Positions 47,841 through 56,439 of a stretch of DNA of 64,000 nucleotides are shown one piece after another. Source of the DNA: Paenibacillus taiwanensis DSM 18679 (GTDB taxonomy: Bacteria; Bacillota; Bacilli; Paenibacillales; Paenibacillaceae); the NCBI RefSeq assembly GCF_000425125.1, contig NZ_KE384306.1, positions 273,705 to 337,704 on the forward strand, in the 5' to 3' direction. Below the pieces are notes generated by a model. The model saw nothing but the letters and a program-made list of their open reading frames with translations, was not told the origin of the DNA and searched no databases. The number at the start of each line of letters is the position of its first letter. The first letter of the stretch is position 1. Both the position numbers and the translations under genes were made by a program.

Positions 47841-48387
47841 CATACGGAAGACAAGTTATAAGGTCAATTAATAGAGAAATTAAATACATCTACTATGTTT
47901 AATTATATGAATATGGGAGTAGCTCATGTTAGTTCTCCTAGTTCTCCTGTATGAATGGTTGTGTGGTCACGTAACTCAAATGGTCTTATGTGCTTTTAGT
48001 TGTCACACTTCATATTACAATCCGTTAAGCAGCCAAAGGCATTTGCACCTGGCTGCTTATTTGATTTCCACTAGAAATTTTAGAATATACGCACCAGTTG
48101 GACAATTCACAATATACAAATTTACATCGTTTTTCCAGTCTAATACTTTGATTTATTCTGACAGTAAGAACAGACGACTTTATATTGTGAATAAGTTCAA
48201 TCACACCATCGAGAGGACCAAATACAAGTGATGTAATGGCTGTTGTTGTCAGATTTCTCCCTTTTTTTCTAACTTTTTTTATGGAAAGTACGTCAAACCG
48301 TTACAATCATTGTAACTTTTCATACATTCATTTCGTTTATACTTGAGAAGAAATTTTAAGAACCTGTCCGAGAAGGGGGCAACATCA
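47841..48387 (+). other. AT-rich intergenic region with hairpin
   Basis: No convincing gene is seen. AAGCAGCCA (48027-48035) and TGGCTGCTT (48050-48058) form a 9-bp stem followed by ATTTGATTT, which may end transcription of the secreted-protein unit. The last 90 bases hold the promoter and palindrome of the ABC operon. Confidence 0.6.
48300..48343 (+). promoter_or_regulatory. Palindromic operator and -10 element of the ABC operon
   Basis: GTTACAA-TCA-TTGTAAC (48300-48316) is a perfect 7-base inverted repeat. TATACT (48338-48343) is a good -10 element but no good -35 lies 17 bases before it; the palindrome occupies that zone. This is the arrangement expected of an activator- or repressor-controlled promoter. 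Confidence 0.5.
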
Positions 48388-49257
48388 TTGTTAAAGAAGC
48401 TTCGCTTAAAGAAACAGGGCAAAGAAGCGGACTTGACCCCAGTTCATCCGGCAGATGAGACGCAGCAAGCCAACATCGCAGAAGGAGAAACAGAACAAGC
48501 AACGGAAGCAGTAGAAGAAGCGGCATACATAGAACAACCTAACAAACAAGATAAATGGCCGTTCCGCACTAATGTCAATCCGCACGAACCGCTGCTGCTC
48601 GTTAAAGACGTTGAGCGCACCTTTAACGTTGGTGGTCAGAAATTGCATGTTCTGAAAGGAATTCAAATGGAAGTCCGCCCAGCCCAACTCGTTATTCTTA
48701 GAGGACGTTCAGGCTCGGGCAAGACTACACTTCTGAATATGTTAGGTGGTCTTGATCTGCCTACTAAAGGGGAAATTAGGTTCCGGGGAGAGCCCTTTTC
48801 CTCATGGAGCGACGACAAAAGAACGATCACTCGCCGTAATGATATCGGCTTTATATTCCAGGCTTTTGCGCTTATGCCGCTGTTGTCTGCCTATGAGAAT
48901 GTAGAGCTGTCTCTTCGTATGGCCAATATTCCGCGTCATTTGTGGAAAGCTCGCGTTCGCCAATGTCTGGAGCTTGTCGGCCTTGGCAAACGGATGAATC
49001 ATCGTCCGTTCGAGATGTCAGGCGGCGAGCAGCAGCGCGTAGCGATTGCGAAGGCAATCGCCCATAAGCCGCTGTTGCTGCTAGCGGATGAGCCGACGGC
49101 TGATTTGGATACGCATATGGTTGCACAGGTCATGGGTGTATTTCAGCAAATTATTCGCTCTGAAAACATTTCTATCTGTATGACAACCCACGATCCTACT
49201 ATTTTGGAGGTTGCAGACCATGTCTACGAAATGGTTGACGGTAAATTCGTCTCCTAA
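48388..49257 (+). CDS. ABC transporter ATP-binding protein, MacB/LolD type
   Basis: This 289-residue ATPase has a charged N-terminal extension of about 70 residues (Lys-rich, then Glu/Ala/Gln-rich) before the ABC domain. Walker A is GRSGSGKT (106-113), the signature is SGGEQQRV, and Walker B is LLLLADEPTADLD. It resembles ATPases that power FtsX-type, mechanotransmission ABC systems. TTG at 48388 follows GAAGGGGGC. It overlaps the next gene by 38 bases. First gene of a five-gene operon. Confidence 0.88.
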   Translation: MLKKLRLKKQGKEADLTPVHPADETQQANIAEGETEQATEAVEEAAYIEQPNKQDKWPFRTNVNPHEPLLLVKDVERTFNVGGQKLHVLKGIQMEVRPAQLVILRGRSGSGKTTLLNMLGGLDLPTKGEIRFRGEPFSSWSDDKRTITRRNDIGFIFQAFALMPLLSAYENVELSLRMANIPRHLWKARVRQCLELVGLGKRMNHRPFEMSGGEQQRVAIAKAIAHKPLLLLADEPTADLDTHMVAQVMGVFQQIIRSENISICMTTHDPTILEVADHVYEMVDGKFVS

Positions 49258-50323
49258 ATCACACGATTCAAAGAAGCGCAATTGGCGCAAAGCCATGCTG
49301 GTGCTCCTTTCAAGCACCTTGTTATTTACTTCTGCCTGCTCTTTGCTCCCTAAAGAAGAAGAGGAAGAAGTATTGCCTACTATTACGCCTCCAACGGTAT
49401 CAAAGAAACCGGAATATGAGGTGACCCGCAATACATTGGAAACGAAAGTATCTTCCACTGGCAAATTAATGTCTGAGCAGGAAGAAACGCTTTCTTTTAC
49501 AGTTGATGGCCTGCGTATTAAGGAAGTCAAAGTGAAAAATGGCGATAACGTCAAGGCGGGTCAAGTAATTGCCTCGCTGGATGTAGAGAAGCTACAGAAG
49601 GAACTTCGCAACCAACGTTTGCAACTGCGGCTTGAAGAAGCCAAGATGAAAGAAACGTTGCGGAAGAAGGATGAAATGGACCCGATTGATTTTGAGCAAA
49701 CACAGGTCGCCTATCAGGAGAAATTGCAGAGCATCGCGGATGCGGAAAAAGAAATTGCCAAAGGAACACTCGTTGCTCCATTTGACGGTACAGTTGTTTC
49801 CGTCTCAGCCGTTAAGGGTGCTAACTCCAAAGCATATGATCCGATTGCAATTGTAGCAGATACTTCACGGTTGACGATTGCTGTTCAAATGTCAAAGGAT
49901 GACCAGAAGCGAATATCTATTGGCATGGAAGCGAATGTCAGCATTAACAACGTTGATGGTGTGGTCAAAGGCAAAGTTAAGGCACTGCCAGTCTCTTCAC
50001 CAGACGGCAACAATAATGGAAATCCGTTACCAGGTCAGACGCCGACCGATAAATTAGAAAATTATGTAATCATTGGTGTTGATAAGCTGCCAAAAGGGCT
50101 GAATCGGGGACAAATGTTAAGTGTAAGTATTGTTACCCAGAGGAAGAAAGACGCCATCGTTATTCCAGTATCTGCATTGCGGACCATTGGTTCACGGACG
50201 TACGTTCAAGTCGTGGACGAGAAAGGCAAGCGTGAGGTGGATATTGAGATTGGTCAGCAGACATCAACGGAAATTGAGGTATTACAGGGGCTTCAGCCTG
50301 GTCAGAAAGTAGTGGGTCGCTAA
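49220..50323 (+). CDS. Membrane-fusion lipoprotein (HlyD/MacA-like) of the ABC system
   Basis: This 367-residue protein has a lipobox ending at C40 (LLFTSAC), then a biotinyl-lipoyl-like half-motif (VKNGDNVKAGQVIASLDVEKL), a coiled coil (about 115-165), the second half (GTLVAPFDGTVVSVSAVKG), beta-barrel domains and a C-terminal part (VIPVSALRTIGSRTYVQV). This is the RND/HlyD adaptor layout, seen with MacB-type exporters. ATG at 49220 lies 9 bases after GGAGG, inside the end of the upstream ATPase gene. Its stop overlaps the permease start (TAATG). Confidence 0.88.
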   Translation: MSTKWLTVNSSPKSHDSKKRNWRKAMLVLLSSTLLFTSACSLLPKEEEEEVLPTITPPTVSKKPEYEVTRNTLETKVSSTGKLMSEQEETLSFTVDGLRIKEVKVKNGDNVKAGQVIASLDVEKLQKELRNQRLQLRLEEAKMKETLRKKDEMDPIDFEQTQVAYQEKLQSIADAEKEIAKGTLVAPFDGTVVSVSAVKGANSKAYDPIAIVADTSRLTIAVQMSKDDQKRISIGMEANVSINNVDGVVKGKVKALPVSSPDGNNNGNPLPGQTPTDKLENYVIIGVDKLPKGLNRGQMLSVSIVTQRKKDAIVIPVSALRTIGSRTYVQVVDEKGKREVDIEIGQQTSTEIEVLQGLQPGQKVVGR

Positions 50324-53160
50324 TGGGAATTCCGCTGTTACGATTTTTATTTCGCAAGATGTGGAATACCCGCTGGCTCACCATAAGTACGCTAGTTGGA
50401 CTTATTGTAGCGGTATCCTTTACCGTTAGTATTCCGATGTATGCTGACGGCGCCTTAAAGCGAGTAGTTACGAAGTCGCTGCAAGAAAATAGCGGCGGGA
50501 TGCCAGCAGGGTCCTTGCTCTTGCGGTATCAGGGAGCAGGCGGTTCTAAGACGGATCTTAATGCATTGGCTAACGTTGACAGCTATATTAAGAATGACGT
50601 CAAGAGCGAGATTGGCTTTCCTAGCCAAGTCTACGTCAACAGCAAGTCGATAAAGGGAACGGAAGTTATTCCGGTTGATTCAACGAAGGTAGACGCTAGC
50701 CGTGTACGCAACATGACCCTAACTAGCATGTCGGACATCGAAAGCAAGATTGACTGGACGATTGGCAGGGTGTTCAAAGATGGCGAGAAAGACGGTATCG
50801 TAGAAGCGGTTATGCTGGAAGATGCGATGTACCGGAACGACCTTCACGTTGGTGATGAGTTGGATTATCCGATATATGGCGGACAGAACATTAACATTCG
50901 TGTCAAGATTGTAGGTACGTTTAAGCCGTTGCAAGAGACGGATGCTTATTGGCAGCAAGGCTTGGAAAGTATGATGAATACGCTGTTTGTAACGTCAAAG
51001 ACGATGGACGACACACTGTTAAAAGAGAAAAAAATACCGCTCCATATTTCGAACTGGTATTATGCATTTGACTTGCGTAACATTCAGACGAGTCAAATTT
51101 CGGCCTTAGACAGTACGCTTACGCGTATGCAGATTGAAGTTAGCCAGAAGATGAAAGGAACCAACTTGGAACTTTCATTTGCGAAGCTGCTTGGCGAGTT
51201 CCGCAGCCAAAGTCTTCAATTACAAATGATGCTGTTTACACTTGCAGCACCGATGATTGCAATGGTGTTTTATTTTATTGCGATGAATGCAAACCAAGCA
51301 TTGGAGAAGCAGCAGAGTGATATATCGGTGCTCCGAAGTCGGGGGGCGAGTACAAGACAGATCATCGTGATGTATTTGATCGAAGGTGTTATATTGGGTG
51401 GCATGGCGTTAGCTGTGGCTCCATTCTTCGGTTGGTTTATGGCAAAATCGATTGGCGCGGCAAACGGCTTCCTAGAGTTTGTGAACCGTAAATCAATTCC
51501 TATCGGCTTTTCGTCAGATGCCATTATTTTTGGACTCATTGCAGTTGTGATCGCCATACTTGCCAGTGTCATACCGGCTGTAATATTTGCGCGGTCTTCT
51601 ATCGTAAACTTACGTCAAAAGATGGCCCGCAACAAACGTCCTGTTTGGCAAAGATGGTACTTGGACATTGTACTTCTTGGATTGGCTGGGTACGGTTATT
51701 ATTTATCCAACCAGCAGCAGATGTTGTCGTTCCAGACAGGAATGACCTCAGATCAGTTGCAGGTGCAGCCGTTTCTGTTTTTTGTTCCTGCGTTGGCTAT
51801 ATTTGCAACAGGGCTGTTTTTCTTAAGGTTATTTCCCTGGATTTTACGTTTGCTGCAATGGATCGGCGGGAAAATGCTCCCACTTCCGTTGTATTTGACG
51901 CTAACCCAATTGTCGCGATCTGCTAAAGCATACTACCCGCTTATGATTTTGCTTATTTTAACGCTTGGATTAGGGGTATACAACTCTTCAGCAGCTCGTA
52001 CAATTGATCTGAACTCGAAGGAACGTACACTTTATAATGTGGGTACAGATGTTGTCATTACGACGGTGTGGGAAGGAACGCCGGAGGCGGACCCGAATCC
52101 TGGAAAAGGCGGGGGTTCAGGCGGCAAGCCTGGTGGACAACAGCCGAAGCCATCAAAGACCATTTATAACGAGCCTCCATTCCAGTTGTTCAAGGAACAG
52201 CCTGGTGTAGAGGCGGCGGCTCGTGTCCTTCAAACGAAAGGGAATGTAATCGTGTCAGGGAGATCGATCGGACAGGGCAAGTTAATGGGCATCGATAACG
52301 TGGATTTTGCCAAAGTAGCCTGGTTCCGCAACGATATGTTCCCTTCGCATCCATTCCGTTATCTCGACGCGTTGGGCAAGTATTATGAACAAGGTGTCAT
52401 TATTCCAACGAACGTAGCAGAGAAATATCAACTGAAGCCGGGGGATCTTGTATCCATTGGCATTCAAGAACAGATGATAGAGTTTGTTGTTGTAGCCATT
52501 TTACCTTACTGGCCAAGTCAATACCCAGATCAGACACCTTTCTTTATTGCGAACCTTGATTATATTTATGATCAAGTCCCGATGATGCCTTACGAAGTTT
52601 GGCTAAAGATGAAGGAGGGGGCTAAGCTAGGCCCTGTTATTGAATCGTTGCAAAAAGCGAACATCGATATTGCTTCATTCAAAGACGTGAGAGCCGAATT
52701 AGTTACGCAGAGCAAACATCCTACAAGAGGTGGCGTATTTGGTATTTTGAGTATGGGCTTCCTCGTTTCGATTATTGTCTCGTTAATTGGGTACTTGTTG
52801 TTCTGGTTCTTTAACCTGTCAGGCCGTGTTGTACAATTTGGTATATTACGAGCAATGGGTCTTTCGCGTAAACAATTGACGGGCATGCTGCTGCTAGAGC
52901 AGCTATTTACAGCTGGTCTGTCTATCGGACTAGGCGTTATCATTGGTAAAGTAGCAAGCCGCTTGTTCCTGCCGTTCCTGCAAGCAACAGAAAATGCGCA
53001 GATGCAGGTGCCTCCTTTCCGGATCGTCTTTGAAGCGAAGGATACGATGCAGCTCTACATGGTCGTAGGTGTCATGATGTTGATGGGAGCATCTATGCTC
53101 TTTATTCACATTCGACGCTTGCGTGTGCATCAAGCCGTGAAGATGGGAGAGGAGCGTTAA
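50323..53160 (+). CDS. FtsX-type ABC permease, large two-domain form
   Basis: This 945-residue permease has an N-terminal helix (about 18-38), a large extracellular part, three membrane helices (about 305-435), further helices (about 440-560), a second extracellular part and three C-terminal helices (about 805-940). Two FtsX domains are therefore present. A Gly/Pro/Lys-rich linker (GKGGGSGGKPGGQQPKPSK) lies near residue 590-610 in the second extracellular part. Such permeases pump substrates from the outer leaflet or transmit force rather than import solutes. The start overlaps the adaptor gene stop by one base. Confidence 0.87.
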   Translation: MGIPLLRFLFRKMWNTRWLTISTLVGLIVAVSFTVSIPMYADGALKRVVTKSLQENSGGMPAGSLLLRYQGAGGSKTDLNALANVDSYIKNDVKSEIGFPSQVYVNSKSIKGTEVIPVDSTKVDASRVRNMTLTSMSDIESKIDWTIGRVFKDGEKDGIVEAVMLEDAMYRNDLHVGDELDYPIYGGQNINIRVKIVGTFKPLQETDAYWQQGLESMMNTLFVTSKTMDDTLLKEKKIPLHISNWYYAFDLRNIQTSQISALDSTLTRMQIEVSQKMKGTNLELSFAKLLGEFRSQSLQLQMMLFTLAAPMIAMVFYFIAMNANQALEKQQSDISVLRSRGASTRQIIVMYLIEGVILGGMALAVAPFFGWFMAKSIGAANGFLEFVNRKSIPIGFSSDAIIFGLIAVVIAILASVIPAVIFARSSIVNLRQKMARNKRPVWQRWYLDIVLLGLAGYGYYLSNQQQMLSFQTGMTSDQLQVQPFLFFVPALAIFATGLFFLRLFPWILRLLQWIGGKMLPLPLYLTLTQLSRSAKAYYPLMILLILTLGLGVYNSSAARTIDLNSKERTLYNVGTDVVITTVWEGTPEADPNPGKGGGSGGKPGGQQPKPSKTIYNEPPFQLFKEQPGVEAAARVLQTKGNVIVSGRSIGQGKLMGIDNVDFAKVAWFRNDMFPSHPFRYLDALGKYYEQGVIIPTNVAEKYQLKPGDLVSIGIQEQMIEFVVVAILPYWPSQYPDQTPFFIANLDYIYDQVPMMPYEVWLKMKEGAKLGPVIESLQKANIDIASFKDVRAELVTQSKHPTRGGVFGILSMGFLVSIIVSLIGYLLFWFFNLSGRVVQFGILRAMGLSRKQLTGMLLLEQLFTAGLSIGLGVIIGKVASRLFLPFLQATENAQMQVPPFRIVFEAKDTMQLYMVVGVMMLMGASMLFIHIRRLRVHQAVKMGEER

Positions 53161-53163
53161 GCA

Positions 53164-54051
53164 ATGATCCATTGTGAAGGACTTGTTAAAATATTTAAAA
53201 CAGAAGATTTAGAGGTTGTCGCTTTACAAGGCCTTAATTTGTCTGTGCAGCAGGGTGAGTTGATGGCAATTATTGGCAATAGCGGCAGCGGTAAATCAAC
53301 TTTTTTGAACATTCTGGGCGGACTGGACCGTCCTTCCGCCGGAACAATCAAAGTTGGTGATTGGGATCTGTTAAAAATCACCGACGAGCAGCTTGTCAAG
53401 TACAAACGGGATACGGTAGGCTTTATATGGCAAAACAACGCCAGAAACTTGCTTCCTTACTTGACTGCACTGCAAAATGTTGAAGTTCCGATGATGCTTG
53501 CTGGGAAGCTGGACCGTGCATATGCCAAGCAATTGCTGGAGTGGGTCGGTCTTGGACATCGACTCAACAATAAGCTTGCTCAGTTGTCAGGCGGTGAGCA
53601 GCAGCGCGTAGCAATTGCGATATCTTTGGCTAACAAGCCAAAGCTGCTGCTTGCTGATGAGCCTACAGGCTCTGTAGATACGCAGACGTCCGATATGATT
53701 ATGGGCATCTTCCGGCGTATGAACAAGGAGATTGGGGTCACGATAGTGATCGTTACACATGATATCACCTTAGCTGGTAAAGTTGACCGCGTTGTGGCCA
53801 TACGAGACGGCTTGACGAGTACGGAGTTTATTAAGCGTAATCCGAATTTGGATGGCGATGGGCTTGCAGGTTTTGGCGGTGGTCAGCAGAATGTACATGA
53901 GGCTTACGTGGTAGTGGACCGTGTGGGACGATTACAAGTACCAAAGGAGTTTCTGGAGGCGCTTGACATCGGTGATAAAGCTTCAATGGAATTTGATGGA
54001 GATAAGATTGTTATTCGAACACCGAACAAGTTGGAGGGTGAAACAAAATGA
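53164..54051 (+). CDS. ABC ATPase with C-terminal AbrB/SpoVT-like domain
   Basis: This 295-residue protein has a MacB/LolD-type ABC domain (Walker A GNSGSGKS at 38-45; SGGEQQRV; LLLADEPTGSVD) covering about 1-225. After a glycine-rich linker (GDGLAGFGGGQQ), residues about 247-287 read VVVDRVGRLQVPKEFLEAL and then DIGDKASMEFDGDKIVIR. This is the pattern of a swapped-hairpin AbrB/MazE domain (D-x-x-GR-x-x-x-P-x-x-x-x-x-x-L-x-I). It is the second ATPase of the operon and overlaps the binding-protein gene by 4 bases. Confidence 0.88.
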   Translation: MIHCEGLVKIFKTEDLEVVALQGLNLSVQQGELMAIIGNSGSGKSTFLNILGGLDRPSAGTIKVGDWDLLKITDEQLVKYKRDTVGFIWQNNARNLLPYLTALQNVEVPMMLAGKLDRAYAKQLLEWVGLGHRLNNKLAQLSGGEQQRVAIAISLANKPKLLLADEPTGSVDTQTSDMIMGIFRRMNKEIGVTIVIVTHDITLAGKVDRVVAIRDGLTSTEFIKRNPNLDGDGLAGFGGGQQNVHEAYVVVDRVGRLQVPKEFLEALDIGDKASMEFDGDKIVIRTPNKLEGETK

Positions 54052-55532
54052 AACGGAATCAATGGGTTAGAAAACTAGTTATGACATCTGTAGTATTAAC
54101 GATGGTATTTCCAATGCTTGCAGCATGCAGCAGCAGCAAGGATACGAAGACAGGACAGGAGCGTACTTTAAGAATTGGGGTTCTGTATGGCGGCTACGAC
54201 GATTCTTACTTCCGTCAGCAATTTACAGATGTGTATGAATATACTCATCCGAACGTTAAAATTGAAATCGTACCTGCAATCGATCAGAGTGATCAGCAAT
54301 ATAATCAAGGCGAAGAAAAAGACCGGAAAGAGCCTAACCGTCTTGAAGCAGTCAAAAAAATTATGGATGGTTCCAACCCTGTAGACATTATCGTAACGGA
54401 CCCGGCTCAATTCCGTATTTTGGCTCGTGACGGGATGTTAAAGCAGCTAGACCCATTAATGCAGCAGGATAAATTCGATACAACAGACTTTGTTCCAGCT
54501 GTGCTCGATGGCATCAAAAGTATGGGCGACGGTAATATGTTTGGCTTAGCGCCTACCTTCTATTCGTCTGCACTGCTTTACAATAAGAAATTGTTTGCAG
54601 ATGCAGGGGTGGAGCCTCCTACAGATGGTATGACATGGGATGAAGTGTTTAACAAAGCACGTCTTGTAACGAAGGGCGAAGGTGCGGACCGCAAATATGG
54701 TTTCTCTTTTGACCGTTACGCAGGTGGAGATCCATTCTGGTCCATGACTTATAGCTACATTGCACCATTACAATTACGTATGTTTGACAACAAAGGCGAG
54801 AAGATGACTGTTAACACAGGTCCTTGGGAAAAGGTGTGGAACAGCATTACTAAATTGTCCACCGACAAAATTATGCCAACACAAAACGATGGTATGATGG
54901 AAAACAATACGAAACCAGGCCCGTTTGACCATGACAGCTTCTTGTCAGGCAAAGTGGCTATGGTGTTATCGGACTTTGGTTATTTAAACAACGATTTGGC
55001 AAATGCTATGCGTAATGCAAGCAAAATTAAAGGCTTTAACAAATTTGACTGGGATATCGTAACAGCGCCTTCTCATCCTGAAGCGCCAGGAATATCCGGT
55101 TCTGTAAATATGAACAACATTTTTGCTATTAACAACAAAGCACCGAATCCAGATGACGCATGGGATTTTGTTAAATTTATTAACAGCGAGGAATGGGCCA
55201 AAATTCGTTCACGCAGCAGCTATGAAATGGTATCACGTAAACAGTTTATTAAACCTAAAGATGGTTCCAGCTATAATATTGATGCATTCTTTAACGTGAA
55301 GCCAGTAATACCTACGAACCAAGACGCGGAAGACTTAATGAGCGAGAAGCCTGCTCTATGGCAAGTTAATGATATTGGACGTACCTTGTTCCAAGAAGTA
55401 ATTAACGGGAAGAAGACTACTAAACAAGCGCTGGCTGAGTGGGAAACAAAAGGGAATGAAATGCTGCAACAAATTAAAAACAACCCGAATGGCGGCAGTG
55501 AGACTGTCCCAGGCAGAATTTACGGTGGTTAA
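54048..55532 (+). CDS. Family-1 extracellular solute-binding lipoprotein
   Basis: This 494-residue protein has a signal peptide with lipobox ending at C27 (MLAACSSS) and the fold pattern of carbohydrate-type binding proteins (VDIIVTDPAQFRILARDGML, FGLAPTFYSSALLYNKKLF, DGMTWDEVFNKA, FLSGKVAMVLSDFGY, NPDDAWDFVKFINSEEWA). It is translationally coupled to the ATPase-AbrB gene (ATGA). No importer-type permease with an EAA loop is present in the operon, so its partner is either the FtsX-type permease here or one encoded elsewhere. Ligand unknown. Confidence 0.87.
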   Translation: MKRNQWVRKLVMTSVVLTMVFPMLAACSSSKDTKTGQERTLRIGVLYGGYDDSYFRQQFTDVYEYTHPNVKIEIVPAIDQSDQQYNQGEEKDRKEPNRLEAVKKIMDGSNPVDIIVTDPAQFRILARDGMLKQLDPLMQQDKFDTTDFVPAVLDGIKSMGDGNMFGLAPTFYSSALLYNKKLFADAGVEPPTDGMTWDEVFNKARLVTKGEGADRKYGFSFDRYAGGDPFWSMTYSYIAPLQLRMFDNKGEKMTVNTGPWEKVWNSITKLSTDKIMPTQNDGMMENNTKPGPFDHDSFLSGKVAMVLSDFGYLNNDLANAMRNASKIKGFNKFDWDIVTAPSHPEAPGISGSVNMNNIFAINNKAPNPDDAWDFVKFINSEEWAKIRSRSSYEMVSRKQFIKPKDGSSYNIDAFFNVKPVIPTNQDAEDLMSEKPALWQVNDIGRTLFQEVINGKKTTKQALAEWETKGNEMLQQIKNNPNGGSETVPGRIYGG

Positions 55533-55546
55533 TATAATTTGATTCT

Positions 55547-55578
55547 AAAAGGGTGGCTCGCAACTAGAGCCCCTTTTT
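55547..55578 (+). terminator. Terminator of the ABC operon
   Basis: AAAAGGG-GGCTC / GAGCC-CCTTTT stem followed by TTTTTCTTTTTT. Confidence 0.85.
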
Positions 55579-55705
55579 TCTTTTTTGCTTTCTGATAAGG
55601 ATGAACGTTTGAAGTAGCTCCAAATGGGCACAGTAAGGGAAAACGTAAGTTTATATAGTGCTGATCTGTCTCACCACTAATCTTAGCTTCTAGGGGGCTT
55701 ATAAG

Positions 55706-55873
55706 GTGTTAAATTGGATCTATTGGGGTAAACTGTACAATTCTAAATTTCAGGCGCAAACACTCCAGCAACGTTTGGAGAATGACGCCTGGATATATGG
55801 GTACGAGTCGCCGCAAGAAATCGAAGTTTTTCGATCAAAAAGAGGAAAGTATGGGGTTCGATTTTTGTTGTAA
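55706..55873 (+). CDS. Small hypothetical protein, 55 residues
   Basis: GTG at 55706 lies 8 bases after AGGGGG. The product starts VLNWIYWGKLYNSKFQAQ and ends YGVRFLL. It is rich in aromatic residues and Gln and has no membrane helix or cysteine. The composition (QQRLENDAWIYGYES, EIEVFRSKRGKYG) is clearly protein-like, and the frame is complete. No family recognised; it may be a small conserved Paenibacillus protein. It precedes the tRNA promoter. Confidence 0.65.
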   Translation: MLNWIYWGKLYNSKFQAQTLQQRLENDAWIYGYESPQEIEVFRSKRGKYGVRFLL

Positions 55874-55948
55874 ATCTTCTAAAAAGAAGGGGAAATGTAT
55901 GCTCAATAAGCGGAGAAATAAGGGGGGAATATTTTTTTGAAAAAGTGC

Positions 55949-55978
55949 TTGACGAAGGTTAGGTAAGTGCGGTATAGT
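55949..55978 (+). promoter_or_regulatory. Promoter of the tRNA cluster
   Basis: TTGACG (55949-55954), an 18-base spacer and TATAGT (55973-55978), 38 bases before the first tRNA. Confidence 0.75.
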
Positions 55979-56016
55979 ATTACTTGTCGCTGATGAAACA
56001 CGACGAACACAAATGA

Positions 56017-56093
<77 letters not shown>

Positions 56094-56122
56094 ACATAAC
56101 GCTCAACGTATTTCATACATAC

Positions 56123-56199
56123 GGGCCCTTAGCTCAGTTGGTTAGAGCGGTCGGCTCATAACCGATTGGTCGGGGGTTCGAGTCCCTCAGGGCCCACCA
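56123..56199 (+). tRNA. tRNA with CAT anticodon, probably tRNA-Ile2 (elongator Met possible)
   Basis: A 77-nt cloverleaf with encoded CCA: acceptor GGGCCCT / AGGGCCC, D arm TTAGCTCAG and anticodon loop CTCATAA. C4-G69 and C5-G68 in the acceptor stem, and the general likeness to known tRNA-Ile(CAT), point to the lysidine-modified isoleucine tRNA. Confidence 0.85.
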
Positions 56200-56236
56200 T
56201 ATACTTATTATATATAATAAATGTGCACTTTTACAT

Positions 56237-56325
56237 GCCGGGATGGCGGAATTGGCAGACGCACAGGACTTAAAATCCTGCGGTAGGTGACTACCGTACC
56301 GGTTCGACCCCGGTTCTCGGCACCA
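56237..56325 (+). tRNA. tRNA-Leu (TAA)
   Basis: An 89-nt class II tRNA with a long variable arm (CGGTAGGTGACTACCG), anticodon loop CTTAAAA with TAA, and encoded CCA. Confidence 0.95.
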
Positions 56326-56373
56326 TTTATAACTTCTAGCACTTTATAATAATAAGGTAATATGGACGATATA

Positions 56374-56408
56374 ACTCCTTTCGCTGAGACTAGCGAAAGG
56401 AGTTTTTT
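56374..56408 (+). terminator. Terminator of the tRNA cluster
   Basis: ACTCCTTTCGCT / AGCGAAAGGAGT is a perfect 12-bp stem followed by TTTTT, between tRNA-Leu and ung. Confidence 0.92.
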
Positions 56409-56439
56409 ATTTGAACTTAAAATAGAGAGGGCGAGTGGG

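Noticed and set aside
47926-48231. Open frame of 101 codons in the AT-rich gap before the ABC operon
   Set aside because: It spans the AAGCAGCCA / TGGCTGCTT hairpin, has low-complexity, Leu/Phe/Tyr-biased content and no coherent domain.
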